Below, piece after piece: positions 7,747-15,859 of a DNA stretch of 64,000 nt. Both the position numbers and the translations under genes were made by a program. Within the stretch, counting starts at the first letter, position 1; each line of letters opens with the position of its first letter. Origin of the DNA: Alpinimonas psychrophila (lineage in GTDB: Bacteria > Actinomycetota > Actinomycetes > Actinomycetales > Microbacteriaceae); NCBI RefSeq assembly GCF_014137865.1, contig NZ_JACGWU010000002.1, positions 62,001 to 126,000 on the forward strand, written 5' to 3'. A model generated the notes under the pieces. That model was not told the DNA's origin and did not search any database. It was given only the letters and a program-made list of their open reading frames with translations.

Positions 7747-8600
7747 TGAGCACCGTGGCGGTCATCGGTGGGGGCATCATGGGACGGGGTATCGCCGCCG
7801 CGCTCACTGCAGCCGGTCACCGGCTTACGGTCGTCGAGCCGAATGTCGAAGTTTCTCTTGACGGGGTGGTCGTAACCGCAGATTTGGACTCTGCCTTGGT
7901 CGACGCTGACCTCGTTATTGAGGCCGTGCCCGAGGAGATGGCCGTTAAATTGCCCGTGTGGACTCGCATGGGCGAGATCGCGCCACTCAGCGCGTTCCTC
8001 GCCTCGAACACCTCCGCGCTCGACATCGATGCGTTGGCGGCCCTCGTCCCGCGGCCGGAACGGGTACTTGGTACGCACTGGTTCAACCCGGCGCAGGTCG
8101 TGCCGTGCGTTGAGATCGTTCGCGGTGCCGCCACGTCGGATGACTCCATCACCTGGGTCCATGAGTTGCTCTCAGGTGCCGGGAAGTTGCCCGTCCTCGT
8201 GCGCAACTCACCCGGATTCGTAGGTAATCGTATCCAGTTCGCACTCGTGCGTGAGGCGCTGCTGTGCTACGAGGAGGGCCTTGCGAGTGCAGACGACATC
8301 GACGCGATCGTGAGCTCGTCGTTCGGCCCTCGCCTGGCTGTTCTCGGGCCGCTCACGAATGCCGATCTGGGGGGCCTTGATACCTACCGGTCGATTCTTG
8401 AGTACCTCTCATCTCAGCTGGGCGAGCGCTTCTCCATACCAGACGTGCTCGAGCGTCTCGTCGAAGAGGGGCGACACGGTGTGAAGAGCGGCGCCGGAAT
8501 CTCGAGCTACGACCCGGAACGCGCGGCCGAACTGATCGCCTACCGCGACACCACTCTGCGACGGGTCATCGCCGCAATTGGCACAAAGCAGACACCATGA
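7746..8600 (+). CDS. 3-hydroxyacyl-CoA dehydrogenase-family protein
   Basis: A 284-aa NAD-dependent dehydrogenase of the HADH type. The N-terminal Rossmann motif is VAVIGGGIMGRGIA, the conserved stretch SNTSALDIDALA follows, and the active-site region GTHWFNPAQVVPCVEIV contains the family histidine. The helical C-terminal domain begins after NSPGFVGNRIQ and includes a GPLTNADLGGLD-type segment. I start at the ATG at 7746, which would overlap the stop of the repaired upstream pseudogene; the longer frame from 7695 is a shadow. In family members acting outside beta-oxidation the substrate is often a hydroxy acid rather than a CoA ester. It was presumably a partner of the SDR and SelA-like enzyme. 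Confidence 0.85.
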   Translation: MSTVAVIGGGIMGRGIAAALTAAGHRLTVVEPNVEVSLDGVVVTADLDSALVDADLVIEAVPEEMAVKLPVWTRMGEIAPLSAFLASNTSALDIDALAALVPRPERVLGTHWFNPAQVVPCVEIVRGAATSDDSITWVHELLSGAGKLPVLVRNSPGFVGNRIQFALVREALLCYEEGLASADDIDAIVSSSFGPRLAVLGPLTNADLGGLDTYRSILEYLSSQLGERFSIPDVLERLVEEGRHGVKSGAGISSYDPERAAELIAYRDTTLRRVIAAIGTKQTP

Positions 8601-8790
8601 GATTAATACGAGTGGGCTAGAGCGGGTCGGAGACACCCGTGTCGCTCGCCAGCGAAGGGCTTCCTTAGTCGCTTGAGAGTATTACCGCCGATATTGATTC
8701 CGTTTTCCTCGCCATCGACTGGATCGCTCGGGCCAACGAAACAATAGTTCGCTGTAGTGTTTCAGTGGGAGACCGGAGAACAAAGGCACC
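8601..8790. promoter_or_regulatory. Leader of IclR-1 gene with GAAACA/TGTTTC inverted repeat
   Basis: GAAACA (8738-8743) and TGTTTC (8758-8763) form an inverted repeat with 14 bp between arms, about 30 bp upstream of the IclR-1 start. It may be an autoregulatory site. It does not match the TGAACT-type dyads of the two arms. Confidence 0.3.
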
Positions 8791-9564
8791 ATGACGAAAG
8801 ATATGCAGAGCGTGAAGTCCGCGCAGCGTACCCTCGAGATCCTCGAGGTGGTCGCCCGCTACAGAGAGGGGGTTAGCTTCGTCGAGTTGTCGTCGCAGTT
8901 ACCGTACCCGAAGAGTAGTCTTCACGGGCTGCTCCAGACCACCATAGGGATGCGATGGCTAATCTTCGATCCTGACCGGCGCCTTTACTCCATCGGTGTG
9001 AAGCCCTGGGAGGTTGGGCAGTCGTTCCTACGCAGCCGCGAGCTAATAGTTCGGTCTCGACGGTTCCTGCGCGCGGCTATCGATGAGCTCGGCGAGACGA
9101 TCCAGCTGGGAATCCTCGACGACCTTGACATTATCTACATCGATAAGATTGAAGGCACTCGGCCCCTGCGACTCGTCTCGAATATCGGCAGCCGACTGCC
9201 GGCATACGTGACGGGCATCGGCAAGGCGTTGCTGGCGGGGCTCGGCGATGATGTGCTGGTGAGTCGTTTCGCTGGCACCACCCTCAAGAGGTACACGAGA
9301 GCGACGATCACCTCAGGCGACTTGCTTATTGAGGTACTAAAAGGTGTGCGCAGCGTCGGTTATGCAATAGATGATGGTGAGTACACTCACGGAGTATTCT
9401 GCGTAGCAGTCCCCATCGTGGACCACGCGGGCGACGTTGTCGCCGCGATGAGTTGCTCGGTTCCGAAGGCCCACATCGAGTTGGGCGAGTTGACCTCCGA
9501 ACAGATAATCTCGGTCCTGCGCCGTCAGGCCCATTCGATCTCCGAGGCGCTCCGTAACTGCTAA
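8791..9564 (+). CDS. IclR-family regulator 1 (catabolic island)
   Basis: A 257-aa IclR-type regulator. The N-terminal winged helix (residues about 8-70) reads SAQRTLEILEVVARYREGVSF and PYPKSSLHGLLQT. The C-terminal effector domain has LGILDDLDIIYIDKIEG, SRLPAYVTGIGKALLAG and HGVFCVAVPI. It is strikingly close to the IclR at 14417-15208: the same LSYPKSSLHGLLQT-like helix and an identical RLPAYVTGIGKALL block. The two probably recognise related DNA and ligands. The gene is separated by about 190 bp from the HADH-like gene and has its own leader. It likely controls the left arm and perhaps both arms through the TGAACT-N2-AGTT dyads. Confidence 0.9.
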   Translation: MTKDMQSVKSAQRTLEILEVVARYREGVSFVELSSQLPYPKSSLHGLLQTTIGMRWLIFDPDRRLYSIGVKPWEVGQSFLRSRELIVRSRRFLRAAIDELGETIQLGILDDLDIIYIDKIEGTRPLRLVSNIGSRLPAYVTGIGKALLAGLGDDVLVSRFAGTTLKRYTRATITSGDLLIEVLKGVRSVGYAIDDGEYTHGVFCVAVPIVDHAGDVVAAMSCSVPKAHIELGELTSEQIISVLRRQAHSISEALRNC

Positions 9565-9949
9565 TCGAGAGGGCTGGGCTGGCGGAACGGTCCGGATCTG
9601 ATGCCCCCCGACGCCCTCGACGGGGCGGTGATTCTTCATGGGCTGGTCGACTGGGATGTGCTCGAGTTCGGGGATCCGCGGCGTCGGGAGGCGCCGTGGA
9701 CAATCCAGGCCGTGCCGATCGCAGCAAGATCGGTACTATCGGCCCTGCATAAAACCGATCCAACCCCTGACGTGCCATCGGGCGGTGGACGGGCCCAGCG
9801 GCCCGTCTCGACCACTCTTATGAGAATGAACGCACCCCATCGCCCTGAGGAGGAGTGAGATGCTACGAAAAACTCGGACAGTGGGCCCTCTTAAAATGAG
9901 GGTTCATTCGAAAGTTGGAACAGCATGCCCCAATCGGGTCGATGATTCA
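9565..9949. other. Intergenic stretch, degraded, before IS3 remnant
   Basis: Contains plus-strand frames (9601-9858) of unknown origin and a good ribosome-binding-like GAGGAGGAGTGAG before an ATG at 9860 that leads out of frame into the IS3 orfA. No protein family is recognised in 9601-9858. It may be a fragment of mobile DNA. Confidence 0.35.
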
Positions 9950-10716
9950 CTCAGGAATTCAAAGACGAGCTTTGCCGCAAGGTCATAGTCACGTCAAAAC
10001 CCATCAAGGACGTCGCTGCCGCCTACGGCGTGGGCGGCGAGACTCTCCGGAACCGGCTCAAAAAAAATACCGCGAGCCCACCGGCGGCACCGAGGCCGAG
10101 CTCATCGTCAAGGAACGTTCCAGCCTGAAGCAACTCAAGCGCGAGAACCAGGACCTGAAAGTCGAGGCCATCTTCCTGAAAAAATGCGGCCGCTTGTTTC
10201 GTGCCGGAGCAGCGATAGTGAGCACGTACGAATGAATCGACTATCACAAACTTGTCTCCGGGAACCTGAATTTTGTCGCAAGGATGTGTCACTGGCTGGA
10301 CGTATCGAAGTCGGGGTTCTACTACTGGAGCGCGAGGCCGGAATCGGCGACCATGGACCGCCGGAAGGCCCGCACGGCAGAGATCCCGCACCTCTTCGCT
10401 GAGTCCCACGGTACGTAAGGTTCTCCGCGCATCCATGCCGATCTGCAGGCCGAGAAAAACGAGTTCTCGCCCGAGCTCGTCCAGCAGATCATGCGGGTCG
10501 AGTCTTTGATTGTGTCTCAGCCGCGCTCGTTTCGGATCACGCCCGCGAGGCCGACGTGGATGCCGCAAAGGGTATGCCCGATCGTGTGAGGCGTGATTTC
10601 AACGCGGAGCGCCCCGAGGTGAAGTTCGTCGGCGACATCAGTTACATCCACACCTGGCAGGGATTCATCTATCTCACCACTGTCATCGACTGGTACTCGA
10701 TGAAGATCGTGGGCTG
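9950..10716 (+). mobile_element. IS3-family element remnant (orfA and truncated orfB)
   Basis: OrfA: EFKDELCRKVIVTSKPIKDVA and AAYGVGGETLR can be read from about 9955. The frame then slips in the A run near 10059-10067 to give KKYREPTGGTEAELI and KQLKRENQDLKVEAIFLKK. This is the HTH plus leucine-zipper pattern of IS3 OrfA. OrfB: LNFVARMCHWLDVSKSGFYYW, then HLFAESHGTYGSPRIHADLQ, then after further slips VRRDFNAERPEVKFVGDISY, then TVIDWYSMKIVG followed by a stop. The first catalytic Asp (GDISYI) and the second (TVID) are present, but the rest of the DDE domain is absent. With several frameshifts and a 3' truncation the element cannot transpose. No terminal repeats were confirmed. Confidence 0.8.
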
Positions 10717-10732
10717 ATCGATTTGCGGCGCT

Positions 10733-11050
10733 TCACGCGGAGGGATAGCACAGCGATGGCATCAATGCGGATGTTTCCATGAATCCCTGAATCCGCCTCA
10801 CCCCACGCACCGGCCAAACGCCGTAATCGGTCAAGTTTGGTAAGTAAGAGCACTGCGAAGGATCACCGGCGCCAATATCGGAGCTCGTCTTTACTTCCAG
10901 GAAAACGTTAGTGTCGCCATCGCGGGCGACGATGTCAATTTCACCCAGACGACAACACCAATTGCGCTCCATCACGGCGTAACCGCAACGAATAAGGAAC
11001 TCTACAGCTAGCTACTATTCTGTGCGGCCGAGCGCGGTTTTCTCTGCCAC
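10733..11050 (-). pseudogene. yraN: YraN/UPF0102-family nuclease-like protein, nonsense-mutated and truncated
   Basis: From a GTG at 11050 with AAGAGG upstream, the frame reads VAEKTALGRTE, then two consecutive TAG codons. It continues in the same frame with [18 protein letters not shown], then [20 protein letters not shown] and [12 protein letters not shown]. This is the YraN family (E-x-D-IVARDG, E-VKT: the D/E-D-EVK nuclease-like core). After about residue 60 the sequence no longer resembles the family, so the 3' part was replaced, ending beside the IS3 remnant. In actinobacteria yraN usually sits in the rplS-lepB-rnhB-yraN-comM-dprA neighbourhood, which is not seen here. Confidence 0.75.
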
Positions 11051-11201
11051 GGTGGCCTCTTACCACCGAGCATCGCTGACGCGGAGGAAGCGGTGAGCCA
11101 GGGCAGAAAAATTGCAAGCAAAGTGTCGTCAAGACCTCTTGTGTAGGTGTTACCCGACCCTTCTGTCGGTGAACTTCGTCGGGGTATCAATAAGGATGCA
11201 G

Positions 11202-12437
11202 TTACTTTTTTCGAGGGGTAAGTCGTTCAAGTTGAGTCACGTGTTTGGTTTGAAGTTCGGCCAGCTCTGTGACACCCAAAAGGCGCATCGTGCGTTCGAC
11301 TTGCTCACCCAAAATACTGATGGTCTTGTCAACACCTTCGCGGCCGCCAGCCATAAGACCGTAAAGGTACGCGCGGCCAATCATGGTGAACTTGGCGCCC
11401 AAAGCAATCGAGGCCACAATGTCGGCGCCGGACATGATGCCTGTATCCACGTGAACTTCGGTGTCTTTGCCCACTTCGCGCACCACCTCGGGAAGCAAGT
11501 GAAACGGGATCGGTGCTCGGTCTAGCTGGCGACCACCGTGGTTGGAGAGTGTGATGCCGTCAACGCCCAACGCTGTGAGCTTCTTAGCGTCATCAACGGT
11601 TTGAACGCCCTTGACCACAAGCTTGCCCGGCCACTGGGCCTTGATCCACGCCAAGTCTTCATAGGTGACGGTGGGGTCAAACATAGTGTCAAGCAGTTCG
11701 CCGACGGTGCCTGACCAACGACTCAATGACGCGAAAGCCAACGGCTCGGTGGTCAAGAAGTTGATCCACCACTCCGGGCGCGGCAAAGCGTTGATGACAG
11801 TGCCGATGGAAAGCTGCGGGGGAATAGAGAAACCGTTGCGCTTATCGCGCAGACGTGCCCCGGCGACGGGGACATCCACCGTCACCAGCAGGGTGTCAAA
11901 GCCAGCTTTCGCCGCACGCTCTACCAAAGCCATGGACCGCTCGCGGTCCTTCCACATGTATAACTGGAACCAGTTGCGGCCATCCGGGTTCGCCGCCTTC
12001 ACATCCTCAATAGACGCGGTGCCCATCGTCGACAGTGCGAAGGGAATGCCCGCGGCGGCAGCAGCGCCGGCACCGGCAATCTCCCCCTCGGTCTGCATCA
12101 TGCGCGTAAACCCAGTGGGGGCAATACCGAACGGTAACGAGACGGGAGCGCCCAAAACCACGGACGATGTGTCGACCTTAGAAACGTCACGCAAGATAGA
12201 CGGGTGGAACTCAATGTCTTCAAAGGCTTGGCGTGCACGAGCCAAGCTAATCTCAGCTTCAGCAGCACCCTCGGTGTAATCGAAAGCAGCCTTCGGAGTG
12301 CGATGCTGCGCAATGGTGCGCAAGTCCTCAATAGTGAATGCCTTATTTAGGCGACGCTTCTTAGCGTTCAGTGTCGGCTTCTTGAACTGCATTAAGGGAG
12401 CAAGATCGCGGGGGTTAGGAAAACGGCGTTGTACCAT
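11202..12437 (-). CDS. FMN-dependent alpha-hydroxy-acid oxidoreductase (LldD-like)
   Basis: A 411-aa member of the L-lactate dehydrogenase/glycolate oxidase/mandelate dehydrogenase family, which oxidises L-2-hydroxy acids to 2-oxo acids with FMN. Visible family landmarks are the N-terminal [20 protein letters not shown], the FMN-binding [24 protein letters not shown], and [20 protein letters not shown]. The catalytic signature is SNHGGRQLD at about 298-306 (His300 base, Arg303), followed by [21 protein letters not shown] for phosphate binding. It is the last gene of the right-arm minus-strand series, 55 bp after the FAH-family gene, and may make or consume the pathway's oxo acid. Substrate specificity is not evident. 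Confidence 0.88.
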   Translation of the reverse strand: MVQRRFPNPRDLAPLMQFKKPTLNAKKRRLNKAFTIEDLRTIAQHRTPKAAFDYTEGAAEAEISLARARQAFEDIEFHPSILRDVSKVDTSSVVLGAPVSLPFGIAPTGFTRMMQTEGEIAGAGAAAAAGIPFALSTMGTASIEDVKAANPDGRNWFQLYMWKDRERSMALVERAAKAGFDTLLVTVDVPVAGARLRDKRNGFSIPPQLSIGTVINALPRPEWWINFLTTEPLAFASLSRWSGTVGELLDTMFDPTVTYEDLAWIKAQWPGKLVVKGVQTVDDAKKLTALGVDGITLSNHGGRQLDRAPIPFHLLPEVVREVGKDTEVHVDTGIMSGADIVASIALGAKFTMIGRAYLYGLMAGGREGVDKTISILGEQVERTMRLLGVTELAELQTKHVTQLERLTPRKK

Positions 12438-12492
12438 GACAGTTCCTTGGGTCGGGGGGGTATGAAATCGTTAGCATTGCGCCGTAAAAAAC

Positions 12493-13347
12493 TTAGCGGG
12501 GCGCCGCGACAACGACCTGTCTTTGAGTGCCCAGTCCATCAATCCCAACCTCAACAACGTCCCCATCCTTCAAATAAGGAAATTTTCCAGAAAGCGCGAC
12601 GCCCTGGGGTGTCCCCGTATTGACGAGATCTCCCGGTTCCAGCACCATGTATTGCGATAAGTGGTGAACGATAAACGCAACATTGAAGATCATGTCGGCC
12701 GTGTTGGAATCTTGCCTGATTTCGCCATTCACACGTGACCACATTCGCAAGTTATGTGGATCCACCTCATCGGCAGGCACGAGAACGGGTCCGAGGGGAT
12801 TGAATGTTTCAGAGTTTTTTCCCTTGGACCATTGGCCGCCGGACTGGGATATCTGAAAATCTCGCTCGCTAACATCGTTGCTGACGACGTATCCCGCCAC
12901 ACACGCAAGAGCGTCCTCCACCGTCCCGAGGAAACGGGCCCTCTTGCCAATGACAACGCCCAGTTCCACTTCCCAATCCAAAGCCTGGGAATCTCGGGGA
13001 CGATGGATATTGTCATAGGCGCCAACGATCGTGTTGGGATGCTTGTGGAAAAGAATTGGCTGAACTGGTGGGGGATCGCCCGTCTCAGCCGCGTGCGCGG
13101 CGTAGTTTTGTCCGATACAGAGGATAGCTTCCGGCCTGGCAATCGGTGAGCCGACTCTGGCATCCGAGGACATGGGCGATTTTGGCAACGTCCCTGCTGC
13201 AAGGGCTTCTCGGGTTCGTTGGATACCATCGTTGGCTAGAAAAAAACCGTCAATCTCGCGCGCAATCGGCCTCAGATCGAAGTCAACCCCTGATTCCCTG
13301 ACGACGGGAATTTCACTGCCAGCTATTCCAAGACGAAGAAATTCCAT
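12493..13347 (-). CDS. Fumarylacetoacetate hydrolase-family protein
   Basis: A 284-aa FAH-superfamily enzyme. These are Mg2+-dependent hydrolases, decarboxylases or isomerases that cleave or hydrate 1,3-diketo or 2-oxo acids. The core starts near residue 75 with ILCIGQNYAAHAAETG, followed by ILFHKHPNTIVGAYDNI. The metal ligands are in DWEVELGVVIG (E-x-E) and the downstream SNDVSERD aspartate. The lid/specificity region follows at QWSKGKNSETFNPLGPVLVP, and the end NTGTPQGVALSGKFPYLKDGD is typical. The N-terminal approx. 70 residues form the small extra domain. It lies between the phosphotriesterase-like gene (144-bp gap) and the LldD-like gene, consistent with cleavage of the pathway's oxo acid. 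Confidence 0.88.
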   Translation of the reverse strand: MEFLRLGIAGSEIPVVRESGVDFDLRPIAREIDGFFLANDGIQRTREALAAGTLPKSPMSSDARVGSPIARPEAILCIGQNYAAHAAETGDPPPVQPILFHKHPNTIVGAYDNIHRPRDSQALDWEVELGVVIGKRARFLGTVEDALACVAGYVVSNDVSERDFQISQSGGQWSKGKNSETFNPLGPVLVPADEVDPHNLRMWSRVNGEIRQDSNTADMIFNVAFIVHHLSQYMVLEPGDLVNTGTPQGVALSGKFPYLKDGDVVEVGIDGLGTQRQVVVAAPR

Positions 13348-13490
13348 GTTTTTCCTTAAAGTTAATGAGATTTATTGGGGGAGAGAATAAGTACGGGACA
13401 ACCACGAATGGGTGCAGAATTTAAATGTTCCTACCCTCTGTCGGCTCGATCCGTCTTGACAGTTCGGAATCGAGAAGATCATCCAACCTG

Positions 13491-14417
13491 CTACCGGAAA
13501 GCAAAGGCCTTCGAAGGATTGATGACGGTCATCTGGTGGATGTCTGCATCTGATACTCCCTGCTCTTTGAGTAGCGGAATCACGTTCGAAATGACATTAT
13601 CGTAACCAACGCCGCCATAAGTCGCGAGTTGTCCGAGCTCGCAGATGTCATTGGATAGCATCATCCGCTCCGCAAATCCACGTCGACACATCTCCACTAT
13701 GTTCTCTATGCGAAATTGCAGCGGAGCATATCCTTGGACGAATGCAAGGTTGTCGATATTGATCCATGCTCCGCGATCGGCGATAGGTAGCATATGCTCG
13801 ACCCCCTTGCGGTCTCCGAGGTGCGAGATGATGACAACTTCAGGGGAAACGCCCTCCTCGGCGAGTAGATTAAGCTGCTCGAGGGCGAGCTCGCCCCAGT
13901 GGGTTGTATGAGTGAGGATTGGCACACCGGTCTCGACGTGGGCGCGCCCGGCCGCTCGAAACACTCTCTCCACAGCGGGAGGGATGTGGCCTCGCTCGGT
14001 GCCAATCTCTCCGATGAACCCAGGTCGAATGCCGGTATCCCCCACCCCGCCTGTGATCTCACGCACGAGCAGCGCTGCAAGATCAGCAGTGGAGGTCGAA
14101 GTGATGAGCTCGGGATAGACCATCTCGCGATACCAGCCAGCTCCCATCACGATGTTGACCCCGGAGGCACGACTTAGCCGAGCCAACGCCACCGGATTGC
14201 GGGCGAGTCCGTTGTTGGTCGGGTCACAAATCGTGCGGCCACCAGCTTCGCGATAGCGAACAAGTTCTGCGAGAGCGACCTGCTCGTCATCGAGAATGGC
14301 CTCGTAGAGCTGTCGGATTCCCCAGCCGTCAACCAAAATGTGGTCGTGACTCAGTGTGAATCCAAGTTCTTCAGGCGCCAACTCGCCGAGGACGGTTACT
14401 ATATGGCCATGTGTCAT
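13491..14417 (-). CDS. Phosphotriesterase-family metal hydrolase
   Basis: A 308-aa amidohydrolase-fold protein of the phosphotriesterase (PTE/PHP/lactonase) family. Metal-ligand motifs are visible in order: LSHDHILVDG near residues 23-32 (H-x-H equivalent), GFIGEIGTERG (the bridging residue is Glu, as in the E. coli PHP-type proteins rather than a carboxylated Lys), ILTHTTHWG, VIISHLGDRKG, and SNDICELG with the terminal Asp. Members commonly act as lactonases or esterases. The ATG overlaps the IclR-2 stop by one base (TAATG), so the genes are coupled. In this operon it may open a lactone or hydrolyse an ester formed earlier in the pathway. Confidence 0.87.
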   Translation of the reverse strand: MTHGHIVTVLGELAPEELGFTLSHDHILVDGWGIRQLYEAILDDEQVALAELVRYREAGGRTICDPTNNGLARNPVALARLSRASGVNIVMGAGWYREMVYPELITSTSTADLAALLVREITGGVGDTGIRPGFIGEIGTERGHIPPAVERVFRAAGRAHVETGVPILTHTTHWGELALEQLNLLAEEGVSPEVVIISHLGDRKGVEHMLPIADRGAWINIDNLAFVQGYAPLQFRIENIVEMCRRGFAERMMLSNDICELGQLATYGGVGYDNVISNVIPLLKEQGVSDADIHQMTVINPSKAFAFR

Positions 14418-15208
14418 TAAGATCTCCTTGATTGAGGGTCAGCATCTATCGCGGCAGAGATCGCTCCAGAGGCAGCAAGCAAGACCTCAATCATTCGATC
14501 AGTCGTGACATCCCCGCTTTCGATCCGAGCAGAGGGCACAGAGAAGCTGAGCGCCGCGACCACCTGCCCGCCGCGGTTGGTGATCGGGACGGCCACGCAG
14601 AAGACCCCGTGAGAGTACTCGCCATCATCGGTCGCGTAGCCTCGGGTGCGCACACCGCCGAGCACCTCAATGAGATGGTCTCCCGAGGTGATCGTGAGCG
14701 AGGTGTATCCGGTGAGAGCCTGTCCGGCAAATCGGTCGCGAAGCACGTGGGCGGGAAGTCCACTGAGCAGTGCCTTCCCGATGCCCGTAACGTATGCGGG
14801 CAGCCGACTTCCTTCACGAGAGACGAGGCGGAGCGGTTGCGTTCCTTCCACCTTGTCTAGGTAGACGACATCGAGATCGTCGAGAATGCCAAGTTGTACT
14901 GTCTCATCAAGAGATTCGTTTGCCTCCCGGAGATATCGCCGAGCCTTGATGACGATGTCACGGCTGCGCCGGAACGCTTGTCCAACTTCCCAAGGCCGCA
15001 CGCCGATGGAGTAACGCCTATCCACGGAGTCAAGTGTGAGCCATTTCATCGCAACGACGGTCTGCAGCAGCCCGTGTAGGCTGCTCTTTGGATAGGACAG
15101 ATGGTCGGCGAGCTCGACAAAAGTAATGCCGTGAGGGTATTGCGCGACAATCTCAAGTAGTTCCAGCGTGCGCTTAGCCGACTTAACACTTGGCGATTCA
15201 CCGGTCAT
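14417..15208 (-). CDS. IclR-family regulator 2 (within right-arm operon)
   Basis: A 263-aa IclR regulator. The winged helix is in residues about 7-70 (SAKRTLELLEIVAQYPHGITF, SYPKSSLHGLLQT), and the effector domain carries LGILDDLDVVYLDKVEG, SRLPAYVTGIGKALLSG and HGVFCVAVPITNRGG. It is a close paralogue of IclR-1 at 8791-9564, which suggests duplication of regulator plus enzyme and overlapping operators. It is embedded in the catabolic operon, 70 bp after RidA and 1 nt overlapping the phosphotriesterase-like gene. The likely target is the palindrome at 26364-26377 before the operon's first gene. Confidence 0.9.
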   Translation of the reverse strand: MTGESPSVKSAKRTLELLEIVAQYPHGITFVELADHLSYPKSSLHGLLQTVVAMKWLTLDSVDRRYSIGVRPWEVGQAFRRSRDIVIKARRYLREANESLDETVQLGILDDLDVVYLDKVEGTQPLRLVSREGSRLPAYVTGIGKALLSGLPAHVLRDRFAGQALTGYTSLTITSGDHLIEVLGGVRTRGYATDDGEYSHGVFCVAVPITNRGGQVVAALSFSVPSARIESGDVTTDRMIEVLLAASGAISAAIDADPQSRRS

Positions 15209-15278
15209 GACACCTCACTTCCTAGGCTCGATTGGGGTTGCTTGATACGTTGTGGCACCATCATCCGAACCGAGGACG

Positions 15279-15662
15279 TCATGAATCGGATGCGACGGCA
15301 ATGAGGTCTACCTCAACAAGCAGTGGAGACGGAAGCTGGACAGTCACCGTCGTTCTTGCAGGGTAAGGTTCGACAAAGTACTCAGTGTAAATTTCATTCA
15401 TCTCCGAAAACTGCCTGGGATCTGTGAGAAAAATCCGCACCTGGATTGCATCGGCGAAGCTCACACCAGTTGCATCCAGAGTCGCCTTCAGATTCTCGAA
15501 GGTGCGTCTCAGTTGCGGGCCGAAGCCCTCTTCGACAGATCCGTCGATACAGATACCGGCTTGGCCGGAGCACGCGACAAGCGCTCCGCGACGACGGCTC
15601 TGGGAATAGGGGCCTGCTGGGTTGGGCGCATCGGTCGTGCGCCCAACGATGTCGATTGTCAT
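15279..15662 (-). CDS. RidA-family enamine/imine deaminase
   Basis: A 127-aa RidA (YjgF/YER057c/UK114) protein. These trimeric enzymes hydrolyse reactive 2-aminoacrylate-type enamines/imines released by PLP enzymes. The substrate-carboxylate-binding arginine is in YPARTTVTV, and the conserved glutamate is in LLVEVDLIA near the C-terminus. The N-terminal AGPYSQSRRRGALVACSGQAG is also typical. It is encoded just downstream of the SelA-like PLP enzyme and overlaps the stop of the 66-aa gene by 4 nt. That strongly suggests it finishes the deamination started by the SelA-like enzyme. Confidence 0.93.
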   Translation of the reverse strand: MTIDIVGRTTDAPNPAGPYSQSRRRGALVACSGQAGICIDGSVEEGFGPQLRRTFENLKATLDATGVSFADAIQVRIFLTDPRQFSEMNEIYTEYFVEPYPARTTVTVQLPSPLLVEVDLIAVASDS

Positions 15663-15859
15663 TCCATCTCCTCATTCGGTAATAGGTCTAAGTACTGCTC
15701 AAACTCACCAAGTCCGTGGATGGCGATCGGCACTAGGTCAACGATTGGAACGAAATCTGCGGCGAATTCGAGTTTCACGATGCTCGAATCGAAACACAGC
15801 ACAGTTACGCCTGTGCCAGAGCGTGCTTCACCCGCTTTTCGCACCCGCGTGAGTTTCAT
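15659..15859 (-). CDS. Uncharacterised 66-aa protein in catabolic operon
   Basis: A short gene wedged between the SelA-like enzyme and RidA, with 4-nt ATGA overlaps on both sides. That makes it a genuine coupled gene rather than a chance frame. The sequence starts MKLTRVRKAGEARSGTGVTV and ends LGEFEQYLDLLPNEEME. There are no membrane segments and no cysteine cluster. The first residues resemble the small N-terminal domain found in some FAH-family proteins (pattern MKLxRVRxxG), so it might be a stand-alone version of that domain or a subunit. I do not recognise a family and assign no function. Confidence 0.65.
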   Translation of the reverse strand: MKLTRVRKAGEARSGTGVTVLCFDSSIVKLEFAADFVPIVDLVPIAIHGLGEFEQYLDLLPNEEME

